In this document: positions 1 to 11,822 of the stretch, one piece after another
Layout of the letters: each line of letters starts with the position of its first letter
How positions within the stretch are numbered: position 1 is the stretch's first letter
DNA from: Margaritispora aquatica
Lineage: Eukaryota > Ascomycota > Leotiomycetes > Helotiales > Discinellaceae
Length of the DNA stretch: 64,000 nt
NCBI GenBank assembly: GCA_007644065.1
Contig: VJWN01000003.1
Coordinates: 558,001-622,000 of the forward strand
Direction: 5' to 3'
Notes under the pieces: model-generated
Database searches by the model: none
Told to the model about the DNA's origin: nothing
Seen by the model: only the letters and a program-made list of their open reading frames with translations
Position numbers and translations under genes: made by a program

Positions 1-2229
1 AATTCATCTCAACCCAATTTTAGGGAATGTCCGTGGACTGTTTAAGATATATTTTCTAGTGATTTCATGTTTTCTATCGAGAGCCTAGGGGCTTCCATTC
101 CAGGCAACAATGCGAGCTTTTTCTAGATAGTAGTTTGCTTTCAGTATCCTAAGTTGACGAGTATTGACTGGACTCACACGGATTCTTCCATCTCATAAAT
201 CTCTTTCCGCCATCAGTCATGGATTGCCGAAATGCGATACTTTCACATAAAAGGAGAATTAACGAGTTTCTCTGTGGAAGAGTAAGCTGTGAATTCATCT
301 GGGTCTGGGAAAGATATTGTCTAATCTCAGCCCACTTCCCTACACCACAAAACAAGCTGCATAAGATCTGGGACGTATCAGCCAGTTTTTTGTACCAGGC
401 CTCTGACCTTCCTAATCTTGCAGATCTTGGATCCGATTTCGATGAATCGAAATATGTGGCGTAGGTTCCGAGAAGGGGTGCACCGTTTCAAGATCTTCCT
501 CTCCGACAATCTTAATAGACTTTGTTTCACCCTGCCTCTGCTTCTTTTTCGTGCCCACATCTTGTTGGCTTTGAATAAGGCTGAGGCATAGAAGCGACGG
601 TAGGCAAATGGGTCCATCTTATTCTTTCCTCCCAACACGTATTCATGCCCCGCATTGTGGGGAAGCTTCTATGTGTGGGCAAAATCTTTCGTGTTCCATG
701 TTGACCAGTATGTATGTCGGCGTATTGGTAGGTTACTTCGAAATAGTCAGAGACAATTTGATGGGGAACTGATAGGTGAAGCACATGGCTTAGATCCGCT
801 TCTCTGAGATCACAAGCCAGTGTTACAAGTCAGCATGTACCCGTTCTTGAAGGTCCAATCACCCACTTGCTTCTCTCTCCATCAAACCGTTTTTCTTTGC
901 TACAGTCTTCGCTAAAGAGCTCTAATTAGATACTTGGAGACCCCTGAGTTTAACGAAATATTCGTATGTAATCGGCATGGTTGTGTAGCTGATGCCCATC
1001 TTGAAGCGGGCGAAGTATTGTTGTTTGAGTATGCCAACTGCAATTTCATGGCCTACACTTGTATCTGGTGCCGGTTTGTAGTCTGTCAAATTACATGGCA
1101 CGAACTGCTTCATTATCGTCCCAACAATGTCGTCGTCGCTTAGCAAGACCAGGTCTCTACCATCCTAGCTCATGCAATATCTCCGTCACCAATGTCTCTT
1201 ATCCTGCATAGAGATGTCGATCACGAGCTCTCTATCCATATGTCACCAGGTCGTCAATCTTTCGGGCTATTTCTGAGTAGCCAGAATCTTTGTAAAATAG
1301 GCCTGTCCATTCCAAGTATCGAATAGCTGTTCGTGCAAGTTTCTATGTGTACAATTTGAAGATGGCCTGTCGTGAAATTCGAATATAGATAAGTATCAGA
1401 TGCCTTCAAGGCTCTCATAATCTTCTCTCTCCCGCTGTATGGAGATTTCATTGTCGAATAAGTCTCCTAGAGTTGCAACCCTTCATCTATCATGTATCTA
1501 GCATGATCATATCCAGGCTGTCTATTTCGAGGTATTCGATATCTGCTGCTAAGAATTAAGCGAATCTCGGCTAATGGCCTAACAGGAAAAGACAGCGCTA
1601 TACCATCTCAAAGATATTGATCACTTACTCATTGTCGACCAACTTTCAACCTTTGCAGTTCCCTCATGTGCCACTTCTTGGTATTGCATGTTTCGGTATG
1701 ATATCTGGTTCGAAGTAGTCGAAGCTCTGTTCTTCGAAGATGCTATAGGGTTGTCAATCAGCTCGTCAAAGGCATATCTCTAGCAGCAATATCAGATCTG
1801 CACACAGATCTTCATCACCTACCTTCTCTATTCTTCAGTGATTTGATCTTGACCACCTGCTATCATGCTTCACTCCCATTTCATTCATTGAAACATTCAT
1901 TGTATTATATTGATGAGGAGATAATGATGTGAATCCAGGCAAACGCTGGTTCTCGACTTCTCCTACCATTGGCCCGCGCCGTGGACAATTGCGACGCCTA
2001 GCTGAACGATGTCGTCGTTCCTCCAAAGCGGCACTAGTGCGATTAATATAAGTTCCCTCCTTCGGAGCCTCGAGTCCAAAACATTTCCTCTCACAAACTG
2101 CCTCCACACAAATACAACTCTTGAGCTTCGCAGCCATTTTCAACCTAGCTACATAACCTCTTCCAACAATACCTCTCTACTTGTTACACAACCTCTAGTA
2201 CATCTCCTACATTTCCTGCAAACATCGCT
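1..2229. other. Gene-poor left end with possible decayed coding traces
   Basis: No intact gene can be supported here. Minus-strand reading frames of 60-90 codons lie one after another between about 1450 and 150 in changing frames, interrupted by stops. The stretch 922-1146 on the minus strand has a protein-like composition (for example SDDDIVGTIMKQF). This is what a mutated old gene would look like, but I do not recognise a family and cannot join the frames by credible introns. The last 200 bases are pyrimidine-rich and probably form the promoter and 5' leader of the Myb-like gene that follows. Confidence 0.3.
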
Positions 2230-3918
2230 ATGTCCGACGATATGGCTATGCCTGCCGGCAATGGATTGGCTCTGGGAGAGCTTGTAGCTCCAGGCATTCA
2301 GGTACGTTTCAATCTATTATCTTGATTTTCTCTGAGAGCGTGTGGGTCCATTATGATGCGCAGGTCAGACGTTACCCCGATCTTGGATTCCGCAGCATCT
2401 ACAGATTGCGTTGCAATATTTATTCATATCCTTCTTCATCCACCCTATCCTATCACTATTACAGGGCTTGTTATTACAGGACTTGTTTTCAAAGACAGTT
2501 TTCTCTCTTTGTTGAGCATTGTAGCATTGGCAGTGCTGGGATCAATCTTGAACCTTAGATCTGCTTAAGAATTGGAGTTTTCCTGAGCATTCTAGCAGAT
2601 TAGGTTCTTGCCTGCTCAGATACTCATCCAGCCCCGCATATCACCCTTCCTGGCACACATATTCGGTCACTTTACTTCACCATCCAACTCCGAGCACATA
2701 ACACATCCAATCGATTTTCATAACATCCTGCTTCTATCCAGATACATATCTTCGGTTTCTTGCAGTCTTCGAATTATGTCTGCTCCGATGGTCTGATCCT
2801 CATTCCTACTTCACCTCTTCTATCCACCTTACTTTTCAAGATTTCGCTTTGCGATCACTATCCTCAATGTCTGATTCCTCATACTAATGTATTTCCTCCA
2901 GGCCCCTGCTATTGCTGAATCCCCTGCTCCAAAGAGAAAGGCTGGACGTCCAAAAAAGGTTGTTGCTGTTCAGAAGATTAAGGCCGAGAGCGACGATGAC
3001 GATGAGGAACCATTGACTCCGAAGACGCCTGCTAAGCGTGTCCGCAAGCCTAAGTAAGTTCACATCCACTATGCATGGTCAGATACACAATACCCTTCAT
3101 CTATAAGCTCTCTCAAAACATACCTTGCTAATACAAATCTTACAGGGCCACGGTTGCTACTGTTGTTGACGATGATGGTGAATTGGTAACTCCAGCCAAG
3201 TCGGTCAAGCGTGCTGCTACTAAGGCCGCTGACGGCGAAACACCAAGCAAGAAGGTCAAAGCTACCCCCTCAAAGACCCCTGCCAAGACTCCAGGTGGTA
3301 CTGTCAAGACTGGAGCTCCAAGCTGCTGGGAGGAGTTCGCCGAGGATGAGAAGCTGATTGTCAACATGCGTCGCAAGGGTGCTAGTTGGGATGAGATCGG
3401 TGTCGCCTGGGAGAAGGTGACCGGCAAGGTCCCTGGAAAGGATGTTATCCGCAAGAAGTTTGCTCGTCTCGATGCTGTTGCTACTATTTGGGCACCAGGA
3501 GATGTAAGTCTACAGTTGATCATTTTCCGTGAAACTGTGTGTCTGTGCTGATTGTATTAAAGGCTGCTAAACTCGCTGTTGCTAAGATTACCGTTGATGC
3601 TGGGATCGAGGACCAAGTTAGGAAGCTTCGTGCTGACAAGTGGACAAAGATCGCAGATCAACTGAAGAGCCTTGGTGGTGAGACTTACAAGACCGCTGCT
3701 TTGCAACAAAAGTACGACAACATGGTCAAGAACGGTATGTCTCTACCATATTCACCCGACCTGAAAAACAAACTGACACTTTCTTAGGCCACATCGATAC
3801 CCTTACCGGTCTTTACATTGGTCCCAACGAGACTGGTGATAACGGTGACGCTGTTGTTGAGGAAGTTGACGAGGAAGGTGACGTTGAGATGGACCTCGAC
3901 GACGATGACGAAGTTTAG
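2230..3918 (+). CDS. Myb/SANT-like DNA-binding protein with AT-hook-like motif
   Basis: The proposed protein has 294 aa from five exons: 2230-2301, 2902-3053, 3146-3503, 3563-3734 and 3788-3918. Donors are GTACGT, GTAAGT, GTAAGT and GTATGT, and all phases close. Exon 2 carries a basic KRKAGRPKK stretch resembling an AT hook, followed by Lys/Pro-rich nuclear-localisation-like sequence. Exon 3 holds a Myb/SANT-like helix region with conserved tryptophans (CWEEFAEDEKLI, then GASWDEIGVAW). Exon 4 looks like a second diverged copy (KWTKIADQLKSLGG). The C-terminus is a run of Asp/Glu. The architecture suggests a nuclear chromatin or transcription factor; the target is unknown. The first intron is 600 nt, far longer than any other here, so the first exon is the least certain part. 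An alternative start at 2887 reads straight into exon 2. Confidence 0.75.
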
Positions 3919-4890
3919 GCGCGCTGTTCTGTCGCGATACATCGGATTGATCTTTTCCCCGGAGCTCTCATTCCTCATGTATCTGAAGCATGACTTTGCC
4001 TTCTTGGCCTCATTTCACAGCAAGTGGTAAAGCAAGCCGATACGTCTGTTTATACAGCGTGAGCACCACTTTGCCCTTTTGGTTTCTTTTTCTCGTTCCC
4101 ATGAAACTTGCATGCATACATACATCTGGGTGTGGCGGCGTTCGGTGAGCATTCTTCATAGATCGATACCAGTGGTTTGGTTTAGTTTCTCATGGACTTA
4201 ACTTACACTGCGGTTAAACTTGCCTTTCGTATCTCTATCTGGATGCTTGAGGGCACGGCATGGCATGGAATAGCAGACATGAATAGGAATTTCGTTGATT
4301 GTACAGTACCGCGTCATATGGGTGTGATTCATAGCTCTTTCGTAGATAACCACTTTGCGGAAATGGAGATATGAATCATCAAAATAAAGCGTTTGAATTT
4401 CTTGTGATTTAATGTGATCTGCGCTCACTACATCAGCGTCCGTTTATAAGTACGCGCTCTCAAGATAATGATTTTTCTTGATCGAGGGAAAACTTAACTC
4501 GCCATGGAGCGATTGCTCTTAAAAATACAGCTCTCTGGCAGTACTTCCGTACAAATAAATCAGACCAAGCAGTGAAGTCTCCACGAGTAGCTGTTTGTAA
4601 TTCACTTAAGAATTCCGAATCAAAGCAGTGCACGCGAAAATTATTGCCAATCTCAAGACTCAATTCGCAACTCTACATCTCCTACAAATCATTTTCCCGA
4701 TCAACCAAAAAACTCCCAACATCAACACAATCACACACTAACTTCGTAAATCATAGAGCCGCGATCGCGAAACCAGCGCACCGTCCTCGCAGTCACCTTC
4801 ACCTATCTCCAACATGTCCTACATGCCAACGCAGTACTCTAAGTTCTGAACTAAATCTTGCAGTTCAAACAGACAACCCTCAAAGCAGCC
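3919..4890. other. Intergenic, 3' region of Myb-like gene and upstream of next gene
   Basis: About 970 bases without a supportable gene. Short frames occur on both strands but lack protein-like composition. The stretch 4690-4890 is C/A-rich, typical of a fungal 5' leader. It contains a short upstream ATG at 4814 that opens an 11-codon frame ending at a TGA, a possible upstream ORF. Confidence 0.5.
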
Positions 4891-5298
4891 ATGCCTCCAG
4901 AACATAGCAATAGCAATGAAGAGAATAAAACTAAGGCCGTTTCTCGAAGTTTCGACATCTCAAAGATCACCGCCGATTCTGCTGAGTTCACCAAACGCAT
5001 AAATACGAATCTAAACAACAAGTTCTAATCCAACAACAATAAGCCCGTCACTCAAAACAAGACGGGCAGCACTTCCAAACCAAACTCAAACCCTGGCACC
5101 AGCGAAAACAACAAGCCTAACAAGAAGCATGATACTCACAAGTTAAAGCCAAAGCAAGCTTTCTGGGATCCGCGCAAGTCTTTCGCTATGGGACAACCCT
5201 TGGGACGACGATACCATGCTCGTGATTGCGAGGAAATGGATGAAGAGGCTATTGTGTCTGATTATGAGAGTGAGAGTGAGAGCGAGAACGATGTTTGA
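4891..5298 (+). pseudogene. Small Asn/Lys-rich protein gene with one in-frame TAA
   Basis: Reading from ATG 4891, the frame runs 45 codons (starting MPPEHSNSNEENK) to a TAA at 5026-5028. It then continues in the same frame, without another stop, for 89 more sense codons to TGA 5296-5298. The part after the TAA is clearly protein-like: Asn/Lys-rich, then KQAFWDPRKSFAMGQPLGRR, then an acidic Ser/Glu tail ending SESESENDV. The intact original would be about 135 codons. The simplest reading is a gene inactivated by one nonsense mutation, CAA to TAA being a possible single step. Alternatives are stop-codon readthrough, or a 48-nt intron 5022-5069 that would remove the TAA in frame; its donor GTTCTA is weak. 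I recognise no family. Confidence 0.55.
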
Positions 5299-7676
5299 TG
5301 AATAGAATAGGACGGAATAAGGAGATGATGCTTTGAAGAAACTGGAAAAATTGCTAGGTATGAACATGTGGTCGATTCATTGATTGGGAAAGCAAGTGTA
5401 CTTTGGTGTGTGAGAATTCGTTCTTGACATGAGGATCAAGAAATGAGAGGTGAGGCAGCACTCTTTACCGTTGCTGCTAAGAACAGACGGAAAACAGGAT
5501 CATACGGCTGATATGAGCTTTAGAGGTTAGGATTTGAGACTTGGAGAGATTTATCGTGCTTGCTTGGAATGAGAACTCAATGACGAGTACGGTACCTGGG
5601 GATAAGTTGCTTTCTTCCGTCAGAAGCACTCCTCGATCGCCCAGTGGAGTGCAGTTCTACTTATAAAATATACACTCGACATCAGTTGCCGGGAGTACCA
5701 ATTCGACGCAGATGGAGCGTGCAGTAGATGCCATTTTGAAACTGAAATTGAAAATCGCTACCGTATATCAAGCCTCATGTCTTCTAGTTCATATGATTGA
5801 GCGATTGACACTTGTTCAATTTGATAGCTCTTCATAATTTCTGAAGCATTTTGGCAAAACGAGAATCTAGTCTAGTGAGATGTCCTTACTAGGAAGTTGT
5901 ATTCCCGTCATCATCTCCTCAAACCATGCAAACTGCTGAGGGTGCATTTTAAGAAGAAACATCAAATCCATCACGCTGAAAAGAGGAAGACCTAGTAGTG
6001 AAATGCCACTCACTGGTGCAGCAGTACCTTAAATAAGTCCGAAATGGCTACCTGCAAAATCAGCCTTGATCTAACTTCACTGCATGTGCTTGGCCACTGG
6101 CTGCGATGATTCTTAGCAGGCATATGAGTGGATCAGATATAAGGAAGTATATGTAGGGGTCTACACTAGCTGATTCCTGACATCTTCGAAGGTGGTGACC
6201 CAATGGTGATTTGCTACCAGTGTGGTTGTCCAGGTAGGATGCTAACGATGGGTCAAAAATTGCTACGATAGAAATGACAATAATAAGCCTTGCGTGAGCG
6301 AGAGACAGAAGAACACCGAAGTGCCTTAAATCCTTTGCCTCCTTGTACTGTGATTCCCGATTTTTCTGCTTTGCTTTCGCTAGCTCGGTTTGGTGAGTTG
6401 ACCATGTGACTTATGAAGATCGTTACTTACGTGTGTTTGATACCCAGGTATTTCTAGGTTGACACGCAGAATAAGGCAAGGCGGAATTTGTGACTGATCA
6501 TAGATGAATAATGCAATTGAGTACGACTCTCTTGTTGTTGTAAAGGTTCAAACAAGCAATGCGAAGTAATGAGGGACGAGAAGAAAGACTTAGCTAGTAG
6601 AAAGTAAGCACATGGCACTTCATAAGGCATCCTTGTAGAATGGATTTATCTTCAGGAGAGGCGCATTTCTCTTTCATTAGGTAGAAATATGAAATCAGAT
6701 TTGGAGAGAGAGAGGCAGAGTGAACACAAAGTAGAGGATTGTTGAAAGATATCAAACTCTATTGTACGCATTCAATAATTGAACAAGCACATATCATCTG
6801 TCAGACACATGTTTACCTCCACAGCAACCCAAGACGGTAATCGACCTCGCTTTGATGATAAATGCCAAGCACCCCCCCTGAAGTGGCTGCAGCCGCACGG
6901 CGGAACACTGAAACTTAATCTCCGCCGCATGAGATCCAGGACTTGAAGTCAGGATGAAAAATCCTGCCCATTGGTTGTTCGGTTGCAAGGCACACAAAAG
7001 GATCTGCTCCGTCTTGGACTGGATAGATGCTTGCGGGTGGCTGGGGGAGAAGAGCTGGGGTCTGGTGAGAAGAATTTGGTCGTTCTATAGTTTGCGTTAC
7101 AGATTGTGAATATGGGATGCCATGGCAAAGAGAGGGGGATTGGGTGACGTACGCATTCGTGAGGGGTTCAGTAATACGATTAGTGAGGGGGAAATGGGTT
7201 TTGGCAGCGCGCAGAGGTTGGGCGGTTTATCATCTCATGTTGTGTCATTAGAGTTACAGAAAGCTTGGCTTGTGATCCGAAGCTTGGCTTGTGATCCGAA
7301 GCTTGGCGATGAGTTAAATTGATTAAATTCCACAATTGCTTGAGTACTCTGCAAGAAGCAACTACTTGAACGTCCTCGACATATCTTAGACAAACAAAGG
7401 CTGTTGTGAAGACGTGGGGCTTTGTCTCTGTAGCCTGCTTGATTCATGCGACACTGCAATAGTACACTACTTGGTTGTACTTGATATTCCCATGCCTTTG
7501 GCAATGTGGAGTGAGTCTCCCGGCGGTATGCGAGACAATCCAAGTCTTGAAATCACCGACATATCTTAGATTAGGGGAGGCTAGCCTCCGGTAGTTGTGA
7601 CGGGGGAGGACGATGACAAGCAAGAATAGGAACAAATCATTGAGAAACATCTTGATAACGACCGCCACAATCATCC
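5299..7676. other. Long gene-poor stretch
   Basis: About 2.4 kb with only short, stop-rich frames on both strands. I see no conserved motif, RNA gene or terminal inverted repeats. A 19-bp tandem duplication near 7262 is listed separately. The composition is typical of fungal intergenic DNA. Confidence 0.5.
7262..7307. repeat. 19-bp tandem duplication
   Basis: The unit AGCTTGGCTTGTGATCCGA occurs twice without mismatch (7262-7280 and 7281-7299), followed by the first 8 bases of a third copy. No coding frame depends on it. It looks like a recent local slippage duplication. Confidence 0.85.
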
Positions 7677-8282
7677 GTGTCTTCGGTACCAGTTCCCCAA
7701 ATCTCAGATCTGCACAGGTCACTTGAGAATGAAGGTCAAAACTTGACAGCTGAGGAGGAATGGTCGCTATACCAAAAATGTCAACGTTTCAGAAACATAG
7801 AGCCTCATACTTGGTACTTACGGAACACAAGAAGAAATGACACTTTCTTGCTTTCAGAATTCCAAAAGAAAGAAAAAGTCACGGTGGACGTCAATAGAAG
7901 CTCATATGCCATTGTCTCGAAGAAATGAAAATCGTGGGGCTAGAATACAAGAATCACGATGACCCGAGAATGAAATAAGGATATATTGAAATCCACTTGA
8001 ATAAATGAAATCTTCGATGAGATCTATTCTTGGCAACATGCCATGCGTGCAATTTACGCAAGGCTACTCGAACCATTCCCAGAGCTGATCAGGAGATGTG
8101 AGTTTCAAGAGCACGAAATGGATTCGACGACCGATGCACAAGATGTGCTTGGTTTTATTAATCAATTTGAAAAGGAGATCACTCTGAAGTCACACAGAAG
8201 TCGGATGTTGGTTCAGATATGCATTGATTGTAGATGTACGGAGGTAGTGGATGATAATGTTGGAGATGCTGTCGTCAATTAG
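7677..8282 (+). pseudogene. Possible decayed gene, two fragments in one frame
   Basis: Two open stretches in the same reading frame, 7677-7928 and 8043-8282, have ordinary protein-like composition (for example AEEEWSLYQKCQRFRNIEP and MRAIYARLLEPFPELIRR). They are separated by about 115 bases with several stops. In the gap, a different frame is protein-like (MKIVGLEYKNHDDPRMK, starting about 7925), which suggests small indels within one ancestral coding region. The first fragment begins without an ATG (GTG at 7677). I do not recognise a domain, and an unusual multi-exon gene cannot be excluded. Confidence 0.3.
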
Positions 8283-9690
8283 ATTGCTCATGTCGCGACG
8301 CGCTTCGCTTTGCTGCAGATGACCACATACAAGACCTGATGAAGTTATTCTGGATGTCGTACCGAAGCGCGGCGCTGTCATCGAATTACGAAGTTGCGAT
8401 GCGCCAAAAGAAATGAAGCCTCATCTGAGCCACGATCAAATTATCAAAATCACTGGGCAAGAGAAGAGGTCACGGTCAAGAGGGCAAGAGCCCATGTCCA
8501 ATTGTGGAGGGGAGGTCTCAAGTGTGGCGCTTGGGAAAGGGGTGATTATTGGGTCGCTTAGCAAGGAGTTCGTAATGGATCCAGGCTAGCGGCATCAAAG
8601 TGAGTTTGAAGAACGACGTCCGAGACATCAATCGCTTCAACTCTGGAACGAGGCTGGTTTGGAAAAATCCTGTGCGCACCCACGAAGGGAGAAATCGCCG
8701 CCTTTCACATCTTTCTTTGTCTCATCGCCAAGGCCACGTACTTCATCCAAGCTCTGAGTTCGTTGTTTAATCTGGTCATATTCTTCACATGAGCCAATCA
8801 GGGGCTAGGACTGTGGTTTAGAGTTACTGCCAACAGCATGCGGTTTCTTCGAATTGCCCCTCCTCCATCCATGTCCATCTCCATTTGTGAGGCTCCTATC
8901 GAGTCTTGGCATGGGTCGACGACTGCTGCTTTGTCTCGCGGCTCCTCCTCTGCCAGTTTGACTGGTTTCACTAATGCACTCGCCACAATTGCTTCTCTCG
9001 AGTCTCAACCCTTGAGTCCCGGCTATGGAATTGGCCAGCTTCCCTCACCAGAGATCCAGTTTTGTTCCTCTTTGAGCAGGACCATGTCTGACAGGCCCCC
9101 TCTGGAGTCGAATCCTGGACACATGAGCCTTGGTCCGCGATGATCACCACAGGGTCACAGGGACTTGAATCTCGAAGTGTATCGGTCCACGCTTGTGGCC
9201 GCTCCTCCGCGTTTGCCATGGACCCATTGTAACCCATGAGACTCGAGGGTTTGAGGTCGGTGTGGGCTTCACGGTCTTCTCATGTGTGTAAACTTCTCTT
9301 CCGTCTTCTCTTTCTTCCCTATCATTGCATGATTCTCTTCAGAAACTTTTTTAATTTGGCACTTTTCGCCGTTTGGTTCTATTCTTACTTTCGCTCTTCT
9401 TCCCTAATCATTTCTTCTTCCTCCGCAACCTGACGTGGCCTGGATCCCGCAAACCAAACATATCCAGCTCCTTCACCTTCTATTCTTTGGGCAGGACCCT
9501 TTCTCTTCGCAACTTCTCTTTCCATTTCGCCGTTCTTCATTCTCTTAGGTGTGGACGTTGTTGTCATTTGGACAAGAAGGAAGTCTCGTCATTCATTCGA
9601 GCATCATCACCGCCGGTCGGATCTCTTAAGGATAATTAGCTTCCCAAATACTGTCTTTTCTTCACCAATTCAGTTCTACACGCCGCCACG
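8283..9690. other. Intergenic and pyrimidine-rich leader of downstream gene
   Basis: About 1.4 kb without a convincing gene. A 101-codon Ser/Pro-rich frame (8838-9143, plus strand) has an ATG but no recognisable domain and is overlapped by frames of similar length on the other strand. The stretch 9280-9680 is strongly CT-rich, as expected for the core promoter and 5' leader of the gene starting at 9691. Confidence 0.5.
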
Positions 9691-10693
9691 ATGTTGACCT
9701 TCGCGACGACACTTCTTTTTGCTTCTCAGGTTTCGGCGGGTGTGTTGAGCACTGTGGGACATGTTCTACGGAGGGACGATTCGATGGAGAGCTCTATGCG
9801 CAGATATGTCGATTCGGTAATCGAGCCAGTTCAGAAGAGGTCAGCAGCGACAGGTGTTAATGCTACGGAATGGGATGCACAGACGTCAGTTGCTTGCACA
9901 TCAGCATTGACGGCACTGAATGGCAAGGCAAACAACCCTTCAGGAATGGGAATTTGCTATAATGTAGCGTATTTGGACAACAGCACTGGTGTTTTCGAGG
10001 CAGATCTGAGGTTATACATGATTGCCGCACCAACAGGTTCTTTCGCCAATATCGCAAGCACCAACGTACAGGTTGGATTGGCATATAATGGAGCAACAGT
10101 ATCACCAGTCAATATGACTTCACTGAAACGATCAGAAGAGAGTGCCGCAGTATCCTTGATCTCGTGGCCAAGAAATGAGAAGTCAATCCAGAAGCGAGCA
10201 GCACCAGTTTTGATCCAGTCATATTGCTTTGTCGGTCAGATCAACAAGAACTTGTTGGCCACTTCAACGGGAACGTAAGTCAAACCCTTTAGCCCGATTA
10301 CCTTCAAAAGCTAATTATTGCAGTGCTGCTCTCCAAAAGGTGCTTGTTCCCGAGGTCACGTTGACTGGACAGGATGCTGCTGGAACCAAGGTGAACACAA
10401 CTCTGACCAACGACGAAGCGACCTTTGTCTCGGGTGTATTTGCGGCACAGGTCACAGTCACAAAATCCCAAGTCATTCCACCCATCCAAACTCTCGTCGT
10501 CGCCTCCGATGCACCATTCGTGCTTCCAGGTGTCAATATTCTCATCTTCCCAATCGGTGCCATCATCACCGGCATCTGGACAGTCCTGTTCATCAGTACT
10601 ATTGCATACGGTACTTTCGGACGGATGCAATTCCGAGAGCAATTCAGACGACGAACAGCGAGAGCTCAGAAGGGTGACTTGGCGAGAATTTAA
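9691..10693 (+). CDS. Secretory-pathway single-pass membrane glycoprotein, unknown function
   Basis: Two exons, 9691-10274 and 10324-10693, give 317 aa; the 49-nt intron has GTAAGT, a GCTAAT branch site and TTGCAG. Residues 1-17 (MLTFATTLLFASQVSAG) form a signal peptide. N-glycosylation sequons NAT, NST, NMT and NTT lie in the body. Three Lys-Arg sites (QKRSAA, LKRSEE, QKRAAP) could be cut by a Kex2-type protease. Near the C-terminus a hydrophobic segment (about 275-298, ILIFPIGAIITGIWTVLFIS) is followed by a basic tail, FREQFRRRTAR. That predicts a type I membrane protein with a short cytoplasmic tail. It resembles conserved but uncharacterised fungal surface proteins; I assign no biochemical role. 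Confidence 0.8.
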
Positions 10694-11822
10694 ATGAGTG
10701 ATGAGGGCGCATTTTAGGAGGAGAGAGGCCGAATGAGAAGCACACTACGACTTTTTTTTTTATACCACTTTTTAGATTTTTTTCTTGTTATAATACTTGC
10801 TGGGTTATCGTCAGCGACGGTCGAGTATTTCATGACTACGACCCTGGAGGAGCGATAAATTTGGAGGTTGAATTGTATTCAAGCGGGGTAGGAAGGGGAC
10901 CGAAAAGAAGCTGAAACTAGTAGTACTCCTTGTAGGAGTTTATTTGTATACAATACAATTCTGAATTGAGATATTGATATTGCCCTGTCTGATTGTGTAT
11001 CTTTGTTCATGTCATTTTTGTTACTCCGTACTGCAACCCCAAGGAATGACTCAAACATCTTGCTTGCCCAGTTGACAATTCGGGATATCGAGATCCGACA
11101 TGTTTCTTGAATTTGGAACAATTTCATGTTCAAGTGCCTGACAAAACAAATATTTTCAAGATTTCAGAACATGTTTCCTCTTGGCACACTTCTGAGGCAG
11201 AAGAGTACTCATCAGCCCGCGATTCCGGCGGCACGTGCAAAGGGCACCAACAAAAGCCCCACCCCGTCAGGTTCATTGGGCTTCAATTCCTCGACAACTC
11301 ACCGCACATAACACGACAGACATACAACCACGTCTCTCGTTCCTATTCCTGTACCAATCCATTGAATCCTGCAGCACATCATAGGTACAGTCTGCAAAAA
11401 GCCAGCCAATGAAACCGCATTCCTTTTTTCTTTCACTGCACGAGCAAGAGTATGAGCGTTCCCCCACCATTGAAACAATTCATGTCATGCGCTGCCACAC
11501 CAACTCGATGTTTCCATTGGGTGTCCCAAGGATCTGCTGCGCTGCCAATCGATTGTGAGGCGCGCAGGCTGGGTTGAGATGCAGATGCGTTGTTCTTCCG
11601 AAGGTAGGAGAATGTGCGTGTGAGGGGTGAAAGTGCAAGTAAGTGTTGTGTTTTCGTCTCATATACTTTTTTTCTGCTTCTCGAGAGGGTTATCTACCTC
11701 TATATGCTGTGACCTGCCCCACTGGTTTTCCAATTGCTCTGCATCTGCATTTGTTTGTACTTTCCATCAAGCGTGGTGTTTAGGTGTTACATTTGGGTAC
11801 TTGCACTTGGTCAATTGCAACT
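10694..11822. other. Intergenic, upstream region of the giant acidic protein gene
   Basis: About 1.1 kb. It starts with a T-rich tract (10750-10790) that probably belongs to the 3' end of the preceding gene. It ends with CT-rich leader-like sequence before ATG 11823. Short overlapping frames are not convincing genes. Confidence 0.5.

Noticed and set aside
8838..9143. 101-codon Ser/Pro-rich frame
   Set aside because: No domain, overlapping frames of similar length on the other strand, and it lies in a leader-like CT-rich region.
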